64,000 bases of DNA. Source: Aquiluna sp. KACHI24. GTDB lineage: Bacteria; Actinomycetota; Actinomycetes; Actinomycetales; Microbacteriaceae. This document shows positions 48,370 through 58,836 of this stretch, piece after piece. The notes under the pieces are model-generated. The model was given only the letters and a program-made list of their open reading frames with translations, was not told the DNA's origin and searched no databases. A program made the translations under genes and the position numbers. The stretch is from the NCBI RefSeq assembly GCF_025997915.1, contig NZ_AP026677.1, positions 124,001 to 188,000 of the forward strand, read 5' to 3'. Each line of letters begins with the position of its first letter. Within the stretch, counting starts at the first letter, position 1.

Positions 48370-49013
48370 TGCCTACCGTTGACCTAATTGACGTAAAGGG
48401 CAAGAAGTCCGGTGCGATCGACCTGCCTGAGGGCCTGTTCGACGTTCAGACCAATGTTCCGCTAATCCACCAGGTTGTTGTAGCTCAGCTAGCTGCTGCT
48501 CGTCAGGGAACCCAGTCCACTCTTCGCCGCGGCGAGGTTTCTGGTTCTGGTAAGAAGCCTTTCAAGCAGAAGGGAACCGGTCGTGCCCGTCAGGGTTCGG
48601 TTCGTATGCCTCAGCACCGCGGTGGTGGAATCATCCACGGCCCAAAGCCTCGTTCATACGACCAGCGCACCCCTAAGAAGATGATTGCTGCTGCACTTCG
48701 CGGCGCACTATCTGACCGTGCTCGCGCTGGCCGCATTCACGTTATCGACCAGTTCGCAATTGGTTCGGCACCTTCTACCAAGGCAGCTGCAAGCTTCTTG
48801 GCTCAGGTTGCTCAGAGCAAGAACATCCTGGTTGTGCTGGACCGCTCTGACGAGCTGTCTTACAAGTCGCTACGCAACCTGCAGACCGTGCACGTTCTTC
48901 CAGTTGACCAGCTCAACGCGTATGACGTGCTACACGCAGATGACGTTGTGTTCACCGCAGCCGCTCTGACCTCGTTTGTCGAGTCGGCAGTCAAGTCAGA
49001 GGAGCGAGCATGA
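48369..49013 (+). CDS. rplD: 50S ribosomal protein L4
   Basis: 214 residues. Conserved exit-tunnel loop: [48 protein letters not shown]. In E. coli L4 controls its operon by binding the leader, so it is a candidate ligand for the leader at 47097-47395. It overlaps rplW by 4 bp (ATGA). Confidence 0.99.
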   Translation: MPTVDLIDVKGKKSGAIDLPEGLFDVQTNVPLIHQVVVAQLAAARQGTQSTLRRGEVSGSGKKPFKQKGTGRARQGSVRMPQHRGGGIIHGPKPRSYDQRTPKKMIAAALRGALSDRARAGRIHVIDQFAIGSAPSTKAAASFLAQVAQSKNILVVLDRSDELSYKSLRNLQTVHVLPVDQLNAYDVLHADDVVFTAAALTSFVESAVKSEERA

Positions 49014-49306
49014 GCCTGAAGAAGGACCCACGCGACGTAATCATCAAGCCGATCATCTCGGAGAAGAGCTACTCCTTGATCGACGAGGGTAAGTACACCT
49101 TTGAGGTGGACCCACGTTCGAACAAGACCGAGATCAAGCAGGCTGTGGAGTCAATCTTCAACGTGAAGGTAGACACCATCAACACCCTGAACCGTCAGGG
49201 CAAGACCCGCCGTACCCGCTTTGGTCTAGGTAAGCGCAAGGACACCAAGCGCGCCATCGTGACCCTAAAGTCCGGCTCCATCGACATCTTTACCTACATC
49301 GGCTAG
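49010..49306 (+). CDS. rplW: 50S ribosomal protein L23
   Basis: 98 residues. [42 protein letters not shown] is the L23 core at the tunnel exit, docking site of trigger factor and SRP. Confidence 0.99.
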   Translation: MSLKKDPRDVIIKPIISEKSYSLIDEGKYTFEVDPRSNKTEIKQAVESIFNVKVDTINTLNRQGKTRRTRFGLGKRKDTKRAIVTLKSGSIDIFTYIG

Positions 49307-49320
49307 AGGGATAGAAGCTA

Positions 49321-50154
49321 ATGGGAATTCGTAAATTCAAGCCAACGACTCCAGGTCGCCGCGGTTCCTCGGTTGCAGATTTTGCCGAGATCACTCGCTC
49401 AACCCCTGAGAAGTCGCTACTAAAGCCACTGCCGAAGACCGGTGGTCGCAACGCAGCTGGTCGCGTGACCACTCGCCACATCGGTGGCGGTCACAAGCGC
49501 CAGTACCGCGTCATCGACTTCCGTCGCAATGACAAGGACGGCGTACCGGCAAAGGTTGCTCACATCGAGTACGACCCAAACCGTACCGCTCGTATTGCGC
49601 TGTTGCACTACATCGATGGCACCAAGCGTTACATCTTGGCTCCAAACAAGCTGAAGCAGGGCGATGCAATCGAGCAGGGTCCACAGGCTGACATCAAGCC
49701 AGGTAACAACCTGCCACTGCGCAACATCCCAGTGGGTACCGTTGTGCACGCAATCGAGCTAAAGCCAGGCGGTGGAGCAAAGCTTGCCCGCTCCGCAGGT
49801 GCTTCGGTTCGTCTTGTTGCTAAGGACGGCCCTAACGCGCAGCTTCGTCTGCCATCGGGTGAAATCCGCAACGTGGACGCAAACTGCCGCGCCACCATCG
49901 GTGAGGTTGGAAATGCTGAGCAGTCCAACATCAACTGGGGTAAGGCTGGCCGTATGCGTTGGAAGGGCGTTCGCCCAACCGTTCGTGGTGTCGCTATGAA
50001 CCCTGTTGACCACCCACACGGTGGTGGTGAGGGTAAGACCTCTGGTGGTCGTAACCCTGTTACCCCATGGGGTCAGAAGGAAGGCCGCACTCGTAAGCCA
50101 AACCTTCCATCCGACAAGCAAATCGTTCGTCGTCGTTACGTCGGCAAGAAGTAG
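49321..50154 (+). CDS. rplB: 50S ribosomal protein L2
   Basis: 277 residues. Peptidyl-transferase-centre protein. N-terminal [24 protein letters not shown] and the conserved C-terminal [29 protein letters not shown], which contains the functionally critical histidine region. Confidence 0.99.
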   Translation: MGIRKFKPTTPGRRGSSVADFAEITRSTPEKSLLKPLPKTGGRNAAGRVTTRHIGGGHKRQYRVIDFRRNDKDGVPAKVAHIEYDPNRTARIALLHYIDGTKRYILAPNKLKQGDAIEQGPQADIKPGNNLPLRNIPVGTVVHAIELKPGGGAKLARSAGASVRLVAKDGPNAQLRLPSGEIRNVDANCRATIGEVGNAEQSNINWGKAGRMRWKGVRPTVRGVAMNPVDHPHGGGEGKTSGGRNPVTPWGQKEGRTRKPNLPSDKQIVRRRYVGKK

Positions 50155-50165
50155 GAGATCTCTAG

Positions 50166-50447
50166 ATGCCACGCAGTTTGAAGAAGGGCCCCTTCGTCGA
50201 CGAGCACCTAATGAAGAAGGTGCGCGCGCAGAACGAGGCCAACACCAAGAACGTGATCAAGACCTGGTCCCGCCGCTCGATGATCGTTCCAGCCATGCTG
50301 GGTCACACCATCGCAGTGCACGACGGTCGCAAGCACATTCCTGTATTCGTCACCGAGACCATGGTTGGTCACAAGCTTGGCGAATTCGCACCAACCCGCA
50401 CCTTCCGTGGACACGTGAAGGACGACAAGAAGGGACGCCGCGGCTAG
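50166..50447 (+). CDS. rpsS: 30S ribosomal protein S19
   Basis: 93 residues. [68 protein letters not shown] is invariant S19 sequence of the small subunit head. Confidence 0.99.
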   Translation: MPRSLKKGPFVDEHLMKKVRAQNEANTKNVIKTWSRRSMIVPAMLGHTIAVHDGRKHIPVFVTETMVGHKLGEFAPTRTFRGHVKDDKKGRRG

Positions 50448-50480
50448 TCCGGGGCGTACAGAGAGTAGAAGGATAAAACG

Positions 50481-50855
50481 ATGGAAGCTATCGCCAAGGT
50501 GCGTAACATCCGCGTGACCCCGCAGAAGGCTCGCCGTGTCGTCAACCTGATCCGCGGCAAGCAGGCCACTGAGGCCCTGGGTATCTTGAAGTTTGCTCCA
50601 CAGGCAGCATCCGAGCCGATTTACAAGCTCGTTGCTTCAGCTGTTGCAAACGCCAAGGTCAAGGGCGAGTCGGCCGGAGCAATTGTGGACGAGGACGACC
50701 TAGTAATTTCGCAGGCATTTGTGGACGAGGGTGTAACGCTGAAGCGTTTCCGCCCACGTGCTCAGGGCCGTGCGTTCCGTATCAACAAGCGCACCAGCCA
50801 CATCACCGTGGTTGTTGCAACCCCAGACGAGTTTGCAAAGAAGGCAGGTAAGTAA
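50481..50855 (+). CDS. rplV: 50S ribosomal protein L22
   Basis: 124 residues. [24 protein letters not shown] and the tunnel hairpin [23 protein letters not shown] are intact. TAATG overlap with rpsC. Confidence 0.99.
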   Translation: MEAIAKVRNIRVTPQKARRVVNLIRGKQATEALGILKFAPQAASEPIYKLVASAVANAKVKGESAGAIVDEDDLVISQAFVDEGVTLKRFRPRAQGRAFRINKRTSHITVVVATPDEFAKKAGK

Positions 50856-51625
50856 TGGGCCAGAAAGTCAATCCCTACGGCTTCCGCCTAGGCATCACCA
50901 CCGAGCACCGCTCTCGCTGGTTCGCAGACTCCACCAAAAAGGGTCAGCGCTATGCAGACTACGTAGTTGAGGACACCAAGATCCGCCACTACCTGCAGGA
51001 GAAGCTGGACCGCGCTGGTGTATCCCGCATTGAGCTGGAGCGTACCCGTGACCGTGTTCGCATCGACATCTATGCAGCTCGTCCAGGACTAGTTATCGGC
51101 CGTCGCGGTGCAGAGGCTGAGACCCTGCGCGCAGAGCTAGAGAAGCTAACCGGCAAGCAGGTGCTACTAAACATCCTCGAGGTCAAGAACCCAGAGGCTG
51201 ATGCACAGCTAGTTGCACAGGGCATCGCTGAGCAGCTCTCCGCACGAGTGGCTTTCCGCCGCGCAATGCGTAAGGGCATCCAGGGCGCACTTCGCTCTGG
51301 CGCAAAGGGTATCCGTGTGCAGTGTGCCGGTCGTCTAGGTGGCGCTGAAATGAGCCGCAGCGAGTTCTACCGCGAGGGTCGTGTGCCACTGCACACCCTT
51401 CGCTCGAACATCGACTACGGCTTCTACGAGGCCAAGACCACCTTCGGTCGCATCGGTGTAAAGGTTTGGATCTACAAGGGCGACCTAACCGCTAAGGAGC
51501 TTGCAGCAGTGCAGGCAAACCAGCGTGGTCCCCGCATGGGTGGCGACCGTCCTCGCCGTGGCGCACCACGCCGCGACCAGGCAGCTGCCCCTGAGGCTGC
51601 GGTAGCAGCAGGAAGCGAAGGCTAA
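50855..51625 (+). CDS. rpsC: 30S ribosomal protein S3
   Basis: 256 residues. KH domain motif [18 protein letters not shown] and C-terminal domain [37 protein letters not shown] disordered tail ([22 protein letters not shown]) follows the conserved part, as often in actinobacteria. Confidence 0.99.
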   Translation: MGQKVNPYGFRLGITTEHRSRWFADSTKKGQRYADYVVEDTKIRHYLQEKLDRAGVSRIELERTRDRVRIDIYAARPGLVIGRRGAEAETLRAELEKLTGKQVLLNILEVKNPEADAQLVAQGIAEQLSARVAFRRAMRKGIQGALRSGAKGIRVQCAGRLGGAEMSRSEFYREGRVPLHTLRSNIDYGFYEAKTTFGRIGVKVWIYKGDLTAKELAAVQANQRGPRMGGDRPRRGAPRRDQAAAPEAAVAAGSEG

Positions 51626-51627
51626 GC

Positions 51628-52047
51628 ATGCTGATTCCACGTAAGGTAAAGCACCGCAAGCAGCACAGCCCGAAGCGCCACGGTCACGCAACCGGTGGCA
51701 CCAAGGTGAGCTTTGGTGAATACGGTATCCAGGCGCTAACCCCTGCTTACCTAACCAACCGCCAGATTGAGGCTGCACGTATTGCAATGACTCGTCACAT
51801 CAAGCGTGGTGGAAAGGTTTGGATCAACGTGTTCCCAGACCGCTCCCTCACCAAGAAGCCAGCCGAAACCCGTATGGGTTCCGGTAAGGGTTCACCGGAG
51901 TGGTGGGTAGTAAACGTCAAGCCTGGCCGCGTGCTCTTCGAGCTCAGCGGTGTCAACGAGACCATTGCCCGTGAGGCAATGATGCGTGCCATTCACAAGC
52001 TTCCGCTTAAGGCTCGCATCATCAAGCGTGAAGAAGGTGACGCATAA
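51628..52047 (+). CDS. rplP: 50S ribosomal protein L16
   Basis: 139 residues. [37 protein letters not shown] and the peptidyl-tRNA-site loop [28 protein letters not shown] are typical. TAATG overlap with rpmC. Confidence 0.99.
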   Translation: MLIPRKVKHRKQHSPKRHGHATGGTKVSFGEYGIQALTPAYLTNRQIEAARIAMTRHIKRGGKVWINVFPDRSLTKKPAETRMGSGKGSPEWWVVNVKPGRVLFELSGVNETIAREAMMRAIHKLPLKARIIKREEGDA

Positions 52048-52331
52048 TGATCGGTTCAAAGAACCTCACCCCTCAGGACCTCGACAAGGTTGAGGACTCC
52101 CTGCTAGTGGAGGAGCTGCGTAAGGCGAAGGAAGAGCTTTTCAACCTGCGCTTCCAGTCCGCTACCGGTCAGCTTGACAACCACGGCCGCCTAAAGGCAG
52201 TCAAGCGCGACATCGCTCGCATCTACACCGTGCTTCGTGAGCGTGAGCTCGGCATTCGTGCCGTGCCAACCGCTGCAGCACCAGCAAAGACCAAGAAGGC
52301 AGCAGCTGAGAAGCCTGCTGAGGAGGCATAA
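52047..52331 (+). CDS. rpmC: 50S ribosomal protein L29 with C-terminal extension
   Basis: 94 residues, longer than the usual 60-75. The core ([46 protein letters not shown]) is complete. The last ~25 residues ([19 protein letters not shown]) form a low-complexity Ala/Lys/Glu tail. Confidence 0.97.
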   Translation: MIGSKNLTPQDLDKVEDSLLVEELRKAKEELFNLRFQSATGQLDNHGRLKAVKRDIARIYTVLRERELGIRAVPTAAAPAKTKKAAAEKPAEEA

Positions 52332-52333
52332 AG

Positions 52334-52699
52334 ATGGCTGAAGAGAAGAAGCCAGCAGCAAAGGCTGCAGCAAAGCCAGCCGCCAAGGCAGCACCTAAGG
52401 CTGCGAAGCCAAAGGCAGCGAAGGCTCCAAAGGTTGTCAAGGAAGTCGAGCGCGGTTACCGCAAGTCACGTCGTGGCTATGTAGTCTCCGACAAGATGGA
52501 CAAGACCATCGTTGTTTTGGTTGAGGACCGTAAGAAGCACCCGCTTTACGGCAAGGTTATGCGCCTATCTAAGAAGATCAAGGCACACGACGAGAACAAC
52601 ACCGCAGGCATCGGCGACCTCGTGCTAATCAGTGAGACCCGTCCACTATCTGCAACCAAGAACTGGCGTCTAGTCGAGATTCTCGAAAAGGCGAAGTAA
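52334..52699 (+). CDS. rpsQ: 30S ribosomal protein S17 with Lys/Ala/Pro-rich N-terminal tail
   Basis: 121 residues; the family is usually 80-95. The S17 core starts near residue 36 ([51 protein letters not shown]). The added N-terminus begins [20 protein letters not shown], almost the same as the N-terminus of L15 in the next operon part. The tail looks like an H1-type disordered basic tail. Confidence 0.97.
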   Translation: MAEEKKPAAKAAAKPAAKAAPKAAKPKAAKAPKVVKEVERGYRKSRRGYVVSDKMDKTIVVLVEDRKKHPLYGKVMRLSKKIKAHDENNTAGIGDLVLISETRPLSATKNWRLVEILEKAK

Positions 52700-52706
52700 C
52701 CCCTAG

Positions 52707-52731
52707 GAATAACGGTCGGAAATCGTTATTC
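52707..52731 (+). promoter_or_regulatory. Hairpin between rpsQ and rplN
   Basis: GAATAACG/CGTTATTC (8 bp) with a 9-nt loop; ACAAGGAGAAATAA follows before the GTG of rplN. Possible processing or translational control site at the S10/spc operon boundary. Confidence 0.5.
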
Positions 52732-52750
52732 ACAAAACAAGGAGAAATAA

Positions 52751-53119
52751 GTGCTACAGCAAGAGTCCAGGCTCAAGGTTGCCGATAACACCGGTGCCAA
52801 GGAGCTGTTGACGATTCGTGTACTAGGCGGTTCAACCCGTCGCTACGCGGGTCTGGGCGACATCATCGTCGCAACCGTAAAGGACGCCATCCCTGGCGGA
52901 AACGTAAAGAAGGGTGACGTAGTCAAGGCGGTAGTGGTTCGCACTGCCAAGGAGACTCGTCGTCCAGACGGTTCATACATCAAGTTTGACGAGAACGCAG
53001 CGGTCATCATCAAGAATGATGGTGAGCCTCGCGGAACTCGTATCTTTGGCCCAATCGGCCGCGAGCTTCGTGAGAAGAAGTTCATGAAGATCATTTCATT
53101 GGCTCCGGAGGTTCTATAA
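52751..53119 (+). CDS. rplN: 50S ribosomal protein L14
   Basis: 122 residues, GTG start. [65 protein letters not shown] is standard. First gene of the spc operon. Confidence 0.99.
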   Translation: MLQQESRLKVADNTGAKELLTIRVLGGSTRRYAGLGDIIVATVKDAIPGGNVKKGDVVKAVVVRTAKETRRPDGSYIKFDENAAVIIKNDGEPRGTRIFGPIGRELREKKFMKIISLAPEVL

Positions 53120-53473
53120 ATGGCGAAGATCAAGAAGGGTGACCTGGTTCAGGTCATTACCGGTGCCAAGCAGGACCGTGGCGGTGACCGTGGTAAGCAG
53201 GGTCACGTGCTGGCAGTTCTAGTAGAGCAGAACCGCGTAATCGTTGAGGGTGTAAACCTAGTAACCAAGCACACCAAGGTCGGCCAGTCTGACCGCGGTT
53301 CCAAGACCGGTGGCATCGTTACTCAGGAAGCCCCAATCCACATTTCAAATGTCGCTCTGGTAGACCCAAGCACCAAGAAGCCAACCAAGGTTGGTTTCAA
53401 GGTTGAGAAGGATGCCAAGACCGGCGAGAGCAAGAAGGTGCGTGTTGCACGCAAGAGCGGGAAGGAAATCTAA
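53120..53473 (+). CDS. rplX: 50S ribosomal protein L24
   Basis: 117 residues. KOW motif [48 protein letters not shown]. The ATG follows the L14 stop directly. Confidence 0.98.
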   Translation: MAKIKKGDLVQVITGAKQDRGGDRGKQGHVLAVLVEQNRVIVEGVNLVTKHTKVGQSDRGSKTGGIVTQEAPIHISNVALVDPSTKKPTKVGFKVEKDAKTGESKKVRVARKSGKEI

Positions 53474-54051
53474 TGGCCGCCACTAAGAAGTCAGCGGTAG
53501 CCACCAAGGCGCTTCCTCGCCTGAAGGCTCAGTACCGCAAGGAGATCGTTCCTGCACTGCAGGACGAGTTCAAGTTTGCTAACCCAATGCAGGTTCCTGG
53601 TCTTACCAAGATCGTTGTGAACATGGGTGTTGGCCAGGCTGCCAAGGATGGCAAGTTGATCGAGGGTGCAATCCGCGATCTAACCGCTATCACCGGTCAG
53701 AAGCCAATGGTTAACGTTGCAAAGAAGTCAATTGCCCAGTTCAAGCTTCGCGAGGGCCAGCCAATTGGTGCTCACGTGACTTTGCGCGGTGACCGCATGT
53801 GGGAGTTCCTAGACCGCTTGCTATCACTTTCGCTTCCTCGTATCCGTGACTTCCGTGGTCTATCTGCAGACCAGTTCGACGGACGCGGAAACTACACCTT
53901 TGGTCTTTCGGAGCAGAGCATGTTCCACGAGATCGATCAGGACAAGATCGACCACGTCCGCGGTATGGACATCACGGTCGTGACCTCAGCCAAGACTGAC
54001 GATGAGGGTCGTGCGCTACTTCGTGCGCTCGGCTTCCCGTTCAAGTCCTAA
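53473..54051 (+). CDS. rplE: 50S ribosomal protein L5
   Basis: 192 residues. 5S rRNA binding protein. Short basic N-terminal tail, then [40 protein letters not shown] and [32 protein letters not shown]. No rpsN follows, although S14 is often at this place. Confidence 0.99.
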   Translation: MAATKKSAVATKALPRLKAQYRKEIVPALQDEFKFANPMQVPGLTKIVVNMGVGQAAKDGKLIEGAIRDLTAITGQKPMVNVAKKSIAQFKLREGQPIGAHVTLRGDRMWEFLDRLLSLSLPRIRDFRGLSADQFDGRGNYTFGLSEQSMFHEIDQDKIDHVRGMDITVVTSAKTDDEGRALLRALGFPFKS

Positions 54052-54121
54052 ACCCCCAATTGAGAAAGGTCCCTGAGCCTGTAAAGCGCTGGGAAACCAT
54101 CTCGAGAAAGAAGATAAACAA

Positions 54122-54520
54122 ATGACAATGACAGATCCGGTAGCAGATTTTCTGACCCGGCTGCGCAACGCAGATAAGGCTCACCACGATTCGCTGAGCC
54201 TCCCTTACTCAAAGCTCAAGGGAACCATTGCCGAGATCCTGAAGTCAGAGGGTTACATTGCTGATTTCAAGGTTGAGGACGCCAAGGTTGGTAAGACCTT
54301 GACTGTGACCCTGAAGTATGGCCCAAGCCGCGAGAGCAGCATTGCTGGCATCAAGCGCGTCTCCAAGCCAGGTCTTCGTGTTTACGCGAAGAGCACCGAG
54401 CTACCAAAGGTCCTTGGCGGCCTAGGTATTGCAATCCTGTCCACCTCGTCCGGTCTACTAACTGACCGCCAGGCTGCAAAGAAGGGAGTAGGCGGAGAAG
54501 TCCTCGCCTACATCTGGTAA
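54122..54520 (+). CDS. rpsH: 30S ribosomal protein S8
   Basis: 132 residues. [44 protein letters not shown] and C-terminal [12 protein letters not shown] are typical. In E. coli S8 represses the spc operon by binding the L5 start region. Confidence 0.99.
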   Translation: MTMTDPVADFLTRLRNADKAHHDSLSLPYSKLKGTIAEILKSEGYIADFKVEDAKVGKTLTVTLKYGPSRESSIAGIKRVSKPGLRVYAKSTELPKVLGGLGIAILSTSSGLLTDRQAAKKGVGGEVLAYIW

Positions 54521-54526
54521 TCACGC

Positions 54527-55063
54527 ATGTCACGTATTGGAAAGCTTCCGATCCCGCTACCAGCGGGCGTTACGGTTGCCATCGACGGCCAGATCGTCTC
54601 AGTAAAGGGTCCTAAGGGCGAGTTGTCCCTGACCATCTCTGAGCCAATTAAGGCCACCTTGGAAGACAACACCGTAATCGTTTCTCGTCCAGACGACGAG
54701 GCTAAGTCAAAGTCGCTACACGGCTTGACCCGTACCCTGATCGCTAACAACGTTCACGGTGTATCCACTGGATTCACCAAGACCTTGGAGATCATCGGAA
54801 CCGGTTACCGTGCAGCCGCAAAGGGTTCCAACATTGAGTTGGCTCTAGGTTTCTCTCACCCAGTCGTGATTGAGCCTCCACAGGGAATCACCCTGACCGT
54901 CGAGGGAAACACCAAGATCGTTATCTCCGGTGTTGACAAGCAGGCTGTCGGTGAGGTTGCCGCGAACATTCGCAAGATCCGTAAGCCTGAGCCATACAAG
55001 GGCAAGGGTATTCGCTATGAGGGTGAGCGCGTACGTCGCAAGGCCGGAAAGAGTGGTAAGTAA
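54527..55063 (+). CDS. rplF: 50S ribosomal protein L6
   Basis: 178 residues. [32 protein letters not shown] and the C-terminal [27 protein letters not shown] are typical of bacterial L6. Six bases after rpsH. Confidence 0.99.
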   Translation: MSRIGKLPIPLPAGVTVAIDGQIVSVKGPKGELSLTISEPIKATLEDNTVIVSRPDDEAKSKSLHGLTRTLIANNVHGVSTGFTKTLEIIGTGYRAAAKGSNIELALGFSHPVVIEPPQGITLTVEGNTKIVISGVDKQAVGEVAANIRKIRKPEPYKGKGIRYEGERVRRKAGKSGK

Positions 55064-55065
55064 TC

Positions 55066-55437
55066 ATGGGTCTCGGTACTAGAGGTAAGTCCAAGTCAGC
55101 CGCTCGTGGCCGTCGTCACGACCGTCTGCGCAAGAAGATCGAAGGCACCGCCAGCCGTCCACGTCTGGTTGTCACTCGCTCAGCTCGCCACGTATTCGTC
55201 CAGGTAGTAGACGACAGCAAGGGTCACACCCTAGCTTCGGCTTCAACCATGGAGGTCGAGCTTCGCAAGGAGAACGGCACCAAGACCGACAAGGCAGCGA
55301 TCGTTGGCAAGCTAATTGCCGAGCGCGCCAACAAGGCAGGTGTCACCGAGGTTGTGTTTGACCGTGGTGGAAACCGTTACGCAGGCCGCGTTGCAGCTAT
55401 TGCTGACGCAGCTCGCGAGGCAGGACTGACACTGTGA
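55066..55437 (+). CDS. rplR: 50S ribosomal protein L18
   Basis: 123 residues. 5S rRNA binder: [45 protein letters not shown] and [24 protein letters not shown]. Overlaps rpsE by 4 bp (GTGA). Confidence 0.99.
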   Translation: MGLGTRGKSKSAARGRRHDRLRKKIEGTASRPRLVVTRSARHVFVQVVDDSKGHTLASASTMEVELRKENGTKTDKAAIVGKLIAERANKAGVTEVVFDRGGNRYAGRVAAIADAAREAGLTL

Positions 55438-56093
55438 GCGAAGAGAAGAAGGAACAGGAAGTGGCAGAAGCTACCGTGGTCGCAGAGACCACTACCGTTG
55501 ACCCGAACGAGCGTGAGCAGCGTCGTGGCTCTCGTGAGCGCGGCCCTCGCACCGAGCGCCGTGACCGCGAGGACACCAAGAGCCCATTCTTGGAGCGTGT
55601 TGTCACCATCAACCGTGTTTCCAAGGTTGTTAAGGGTGGTCGCCGCTTCGCATTCACCGCATTGGTTGTTGTCGGTGATGGCGAGGGTCTAGTAGGCGTT
55701 GGCTACGGCAAGGCTAAGGAAGTTCCTGCAGCTATTGCCAAGGGTGTTGAGGACGCGAAGAAGAACTTCTTCCGCATCCCACGCACCGGCTCCACCATTC
55801 CACACCCAGTACAGGGTGAGGCAGCAGCCGGTGTGGTTCTGCTTCGTCCAGCCGCTGAGGGTACCGGTGTTATCGCCGGTGGTCCTGTGCGTGCAGTACT
55901 GGAGTGCGCTGGTGTTCACGACGTGCTATCGAAGTCCCTCGGATCTTCGAACACCATCAACATCGTCCACGCCACCGTTGCAGCACTGCGCCAGCTAGAG
56001 GAGCCAAGCTCCGTTGCTGCTCGTCGTGGCAAGAACCTGGCAGAGGTAGCACCAGCTCGCCTACTGCCTGCAACTGAGAAGGCAGGTGCCTAA
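55434..56093 (+). CDS. rpsE: 30S ribosomal protein S5 with N-terminal extension
   Basis: 219 residues. The S5 core begins near residue 45 ([50 protein letters not shown]). The first ~44 residues are acidic, then Arg/Glu-rich ([21 protein letters not shown]) and disordered by appearance. Starts at GTG inside the L18 stop. Confidence 0.98.
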   Translation: MSEEKKEQEVAEATVVAETTTVDPNEREQRRGSRERGPRTERRDREDTKSPFLERVVTINRVSKVVKGGRRFAFTALVVVGDGEGLVGVGYGKAKEVPAAIAKGVEDAKKNFFRIPRTGSTIPHPVQGEAAAGVVLLRPAAEGTGVIAGGPVRAVLECAGVHDVLSKSLGSSNTINIVHATVAALRQLEEPSSVAARRGKNLAEVAPARLLPATEKAGA

Positions 56094-56278
56094 TGGCTGC
56101 TCGTCTGAAAGTTACCCAGATCAAGAGTTCAAACGGTGGCAAGCAGAACCAGCGCGATTCACTTCGCACCCTGGGTCTGAAGCGCATCGGTGACATCGTC
56201 GTGAAGGAAGACAACAAGTCTGTTCGCGGCCTGGTGATGACCGTTGCCCACCTTGTAAAGGTTGAGGAGATCGACTAA
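56093..56278 (+). CDS. rpmD: 50S ribosomal protein L30
   Basis: 61 residues, the bacterial length. [55 protein letters not shown]. One-base TAATG overlaps at both ends. Confidence 0.98.
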   Translation: MAARLKVTQIKSSNGGKQNQRDSLRTLGLKRIGDIVVKEDNKSVRGLVMTVAHLVKVEEID

Positions 56279-56913
56279 TGGCAGAAGAGAAGAAGCCAGC
56301 CGCTAAGGCTGCTGCCAAGCCGGCAACCAAGGCTGCCCCAAAGGCTGCTGCGGCTAAGGCCCCTGCAAAGACTGCTGCACCAAAGGCTGCTGCCGCTGCA
56401 AAGCCAGCAGCTGAGAAGGCTGCCCCTAAGGCGAAGCCAGCAGCAAAGAAGTCAGAGGAGAAGAGCGACAAGGTTCAGATCCTCAAGCTTCACCACCTAC
56501 GCCCAGCAAAGGGTGCCAAGAAGGAGAAGACTCGTAAGGGTCTTGGTGAGGGTTCGAAGGGTAAGACTGCAGGCCGCGGTACCAAGGGTACTGGCGCTCG
56601 CACTACCACTCGCCTCGGCTTCGAGGGTGGCGGCGTGAACTTGGTAATGCGCACTCCAAAGCTGCGCGGATTCAAGAACCCGTTCCGTGTTGAGTACCAG
56701 GTGGTAAACCTCGACAAGCTATCCGAGCTATACCCTAAGGGTGGCGCTGTAACCGTAAGCGACCTAGTCGCTAAGGGTGCTGTCCGCAAGGGCGAGCCAG
56801 TCAAGGTCCTTGGCAATGGCGACGTCTCGGTTAAGCTTGAGGTCTCGGTTGACAAGGTTTCCGCGTCAGCTAAGACCAAGATCGAGGCCGCTGGCGGTAG
56901 CGTCAACGCCTAA
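56278..56913 (+). CDS. rplO: 50S ribosomal protein L15 with long Lys/Ala/Pro N-terminal tail
   Basis: 211 residues; typical L15 is 140-150. The core starts near residue 66 ([44 protein letters not shown]). The first ~65 residues are a repetitive KPAAKAA-type tail resembling histone H1, whose first 20 residues ([20 protein letters not shown]) nearly equal those of S17. The codons differ, so it is not a recent copy or an assembly artefact. Confidence 0.96.
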   Translation: MAEEKKPAAKAAAKPATKAAPKAAAAKAPAKTAAPKAAAAAKPAAEKAAPKAKPAAKKSEEKSDKVQILKLHHLRPAKGAKKEKTRKGLGEGSKGKTAGRGTKGTGARTTTRLGFEGGGVNLVMRTPKLRGFKNPFRVEYQVVNLDKLSELYPKGGAVTVSDLVAKGAVRKGEPVKVLGNGDVSVKLEVSVDKVSASAKTKIEAAGGSVNA

Positions 56914-56938
56914 ATAGCTTCAGGGGAGTAGGTTCACC

Positions 56939-58252
56939 GTGTTTCAGGCCATTGCTCGCGCATTCCGCACTCCGGACTTGCGCAACAAGCTTGCGTTCAC
57001 CCTTGGAATGATTGCAGTCTTCCGTTTGGGCTCGTTTATCCCGAGCCCAAACGTGGACTACACCAACGTCCAGCAGTGTTTGGCGCAAAGCAATTCGACC
57101 TCTGGTCTTTATGAACTGGTGAACCTGTTCTCCGGTGGAGCACTGCTCCAGCTATCCATCTTCGCCCTGGGCATCATGCCTTACATCACGGCGTCGATCA
57201 TCACCCAGCTTCTTCGCGTGGTAATCCCACGCTTTGAGACCCTGTACAAAGAGGGTCCTCAGGGTCAGGCAAAGCTAACCCAGTACACCCGCTACCTAAC
57301 CATCGCGTTGGGTCTATTGCAGGCGACCACCTTGATTGCGGTCGCTCGTCAGGGTGCGCTGTTTGGTGCCGACTGTACGTTGCCAATCTTGGTCAACACC
57401 GACCCACTAGCCATCACCCTGATGGTCATCACCATGACTGCCGGTACCGGTTTGATCATGTGGATTGGTGAGCTAATTACCGAGCGCGGTGTCGGAAACG
57501 GTATGTCGCTTCTGATCTTCACCTCTATCGCATCCACCTTCCCAGCATCACTACTGCAGATTCTGCAGACCCGCACCATCGAGATCTTTGTGATTGTCAT
57601 GGCAGTTGGTTTCGTAGTGGTTGGTCTGGTTGTTTTGGTTGAGCAGTCCCAGCGTCGCATCCCGGTTCAGTATGCCAAGCGCATGGTTGGTCGCAAGGCG
57701 TATGGTGGTCAGTCCACCTACATCCCAGTGAAGGTAAACACCGCTGGCGTTATCCCGGTTATCTTCGCGTCCTCAATGCTTTACCTGCCTGCACTCTTGG
57801 CTCAGTTCAACCAGCCAGATGCAAATGGTCAGGTTGCTCCATGGGTTACCTGGATTTCTACCTACCTAACCCAGAGCGATAACCCGCTCTACATGGCTAT
57901 CTACCTAGCTCTGATTATTGGTTTCACCTACTTCTATGTAGCGATCACCCTCAACCCTGAGGAGATTAGCGACAACATGAAGAAGTACGGTGGCTTTATC
58001 CCAGGTATTCGTGCCGGTAAGCCAACCACCGAGTACCTCGAGTATGTAATCAGCCGCATCACCGCTCCAGGTGCCATCTACCTTGGTCTGATCGCCCTGA
58101 TTCCACTAGTTGCCTTTACCGCGATCGGAACCAACCAGAACTTCCCATTCGGTGGAACCTCGATCCTGATCATCGTTGGTGTTGGCCTTGAGACCGTCAA
58201 GCAGATCAACGCTCAGATGCAGCAGCGTAACTACGAGGGTCTACTTAAGTGA
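56939..58252 (+). CDS. secY: Preprotein translocase subunit SecY
   Basis: 437 residues, GTG start with GGGGAG upstream. Ten transmembrane helices. Conserved plug/pore region LFSGGALLQLSIFALGIMPYITASIITQLL, and cytoplasmic loops RIPVQYAKRMVGRKAYGGQSTYIPVKVNTAGVIPVIFASSML. Exports the secreted proteins noted elsewhere in the window. It overlaps adk by 4 bp (GTGA). Confidence 0.98.
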   Translation: MFQAIARAFRTPDLRNKLAFTLGMIAVFRLGSFIPSPNVDYTNVQQCLAQSNSTSGLYELVNLFSGGALLQLSIFALGIMPYITASIITQLLRVVIPRFETLYKEGPQGQAKLTQYTRYLTIALGLLQATTLIAVARQGALFGADCTLPILVNTDPLAITLMVITMTAGTGLIMWIGELITERGVGNGMSLLIFTSIASTFPASLLQILQTRTIEIFVIVMAVGFVVVGLVVLVEQSQRRIPVQYAKRMVGRKAYGGQSTYIPVKVNTAGVIPVIFASSMLYLPALLAQFNQPDANGQVAPWVTWISTYLTQSDNPLYMAIYLALIIGFTYFYVAITLNPEEISDNMKKYGGFIPGIRAGKPTTEYLEYVISRITAPGAIYLGLIALIPLVAFTAIGTNQNFPFGGTSILIIVGVGLETVKQINAQMQQRNYEGLLK

Positions 58253-58836
58253 CCCGACTTCTCATGATCGGCCCTCCTGGGGCTGGTAAGGGAACTCAGG
58301 CTGCGCTTTTGGCCCAGGCTTTTTCGATCCCTGCAATTTCAACCGGCGACATCTTCCGTTTCAACGTGAAGAACGAAACCGAGCTTGGCAAGCAGGCGAA
58401 GGCGTTTATGGACCGCGGCGAGTACGTACCAGACAGCCTCACTAACGCGCTTGTCCGTGACCGCCTCTCTCACCCAGATGCAGGTCTTGGCTTTTTGCTA
58501 GACGGCTACCCAAGAACCGTCGACCAGGTGCACGAGCTGGATGCCATCTTGAATGAGAGTTCTCGCTCGCTTGATGTTGTTGTGCAGCTAACTGCAGATA
58601 ACGAAGAGTTGATCCGTCGCCTTGCAAAGCGCGCCGAGATCGAGGGTCGCGCCGATGACACCCCAGAGGTGATTCGCAGACGACTCGAAGTCTATGACTC
58701 TCAGACCGCTCCTCTGATCGACATCTATGCCGGTCGCGGATTGGTTGCGATGATCGACGGACTCGGTGAAATCAGTGAGGTTACCGAGCGCATCATTGAA
58801 GCACTTGAGGCCCGTGGCCTAAGCCGCAATGCGTAA
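58249..58836 (+). CDS. adk: Adenylate kinase (short LID type)
   Basis: 195 residues. P-loop IGPPGAGKGTQAALLAQ, AMP site STGDIFRFNVKNETELGKQAKAFMDRGEYVPD, and GFLLDGYPRTVDQ. The LID is short (AKRAEIEGRADDTPEVIRRRLEVY) without the zinc Cys set, as usual in actinobacteria. Overlaps map by 8 bp. Confidence 0.98.
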   Translation: MTRLLMIGPPGAGKGTQAALLAQAFSIPAISTGDIFRFNVKNETELGKQAKAFMDRGEYVPDSLTNALVRDRLSHPDAGLGFLLDGYPRTVDQVHELDAILNESSRSLDVVVQLTADNEELIRRLAKRAEIEGRADDTPEVIRRRLEVYDSQTAPLIDIYAGRGLVAMIDGLGEISEVTERIIEALEARGLSRNA

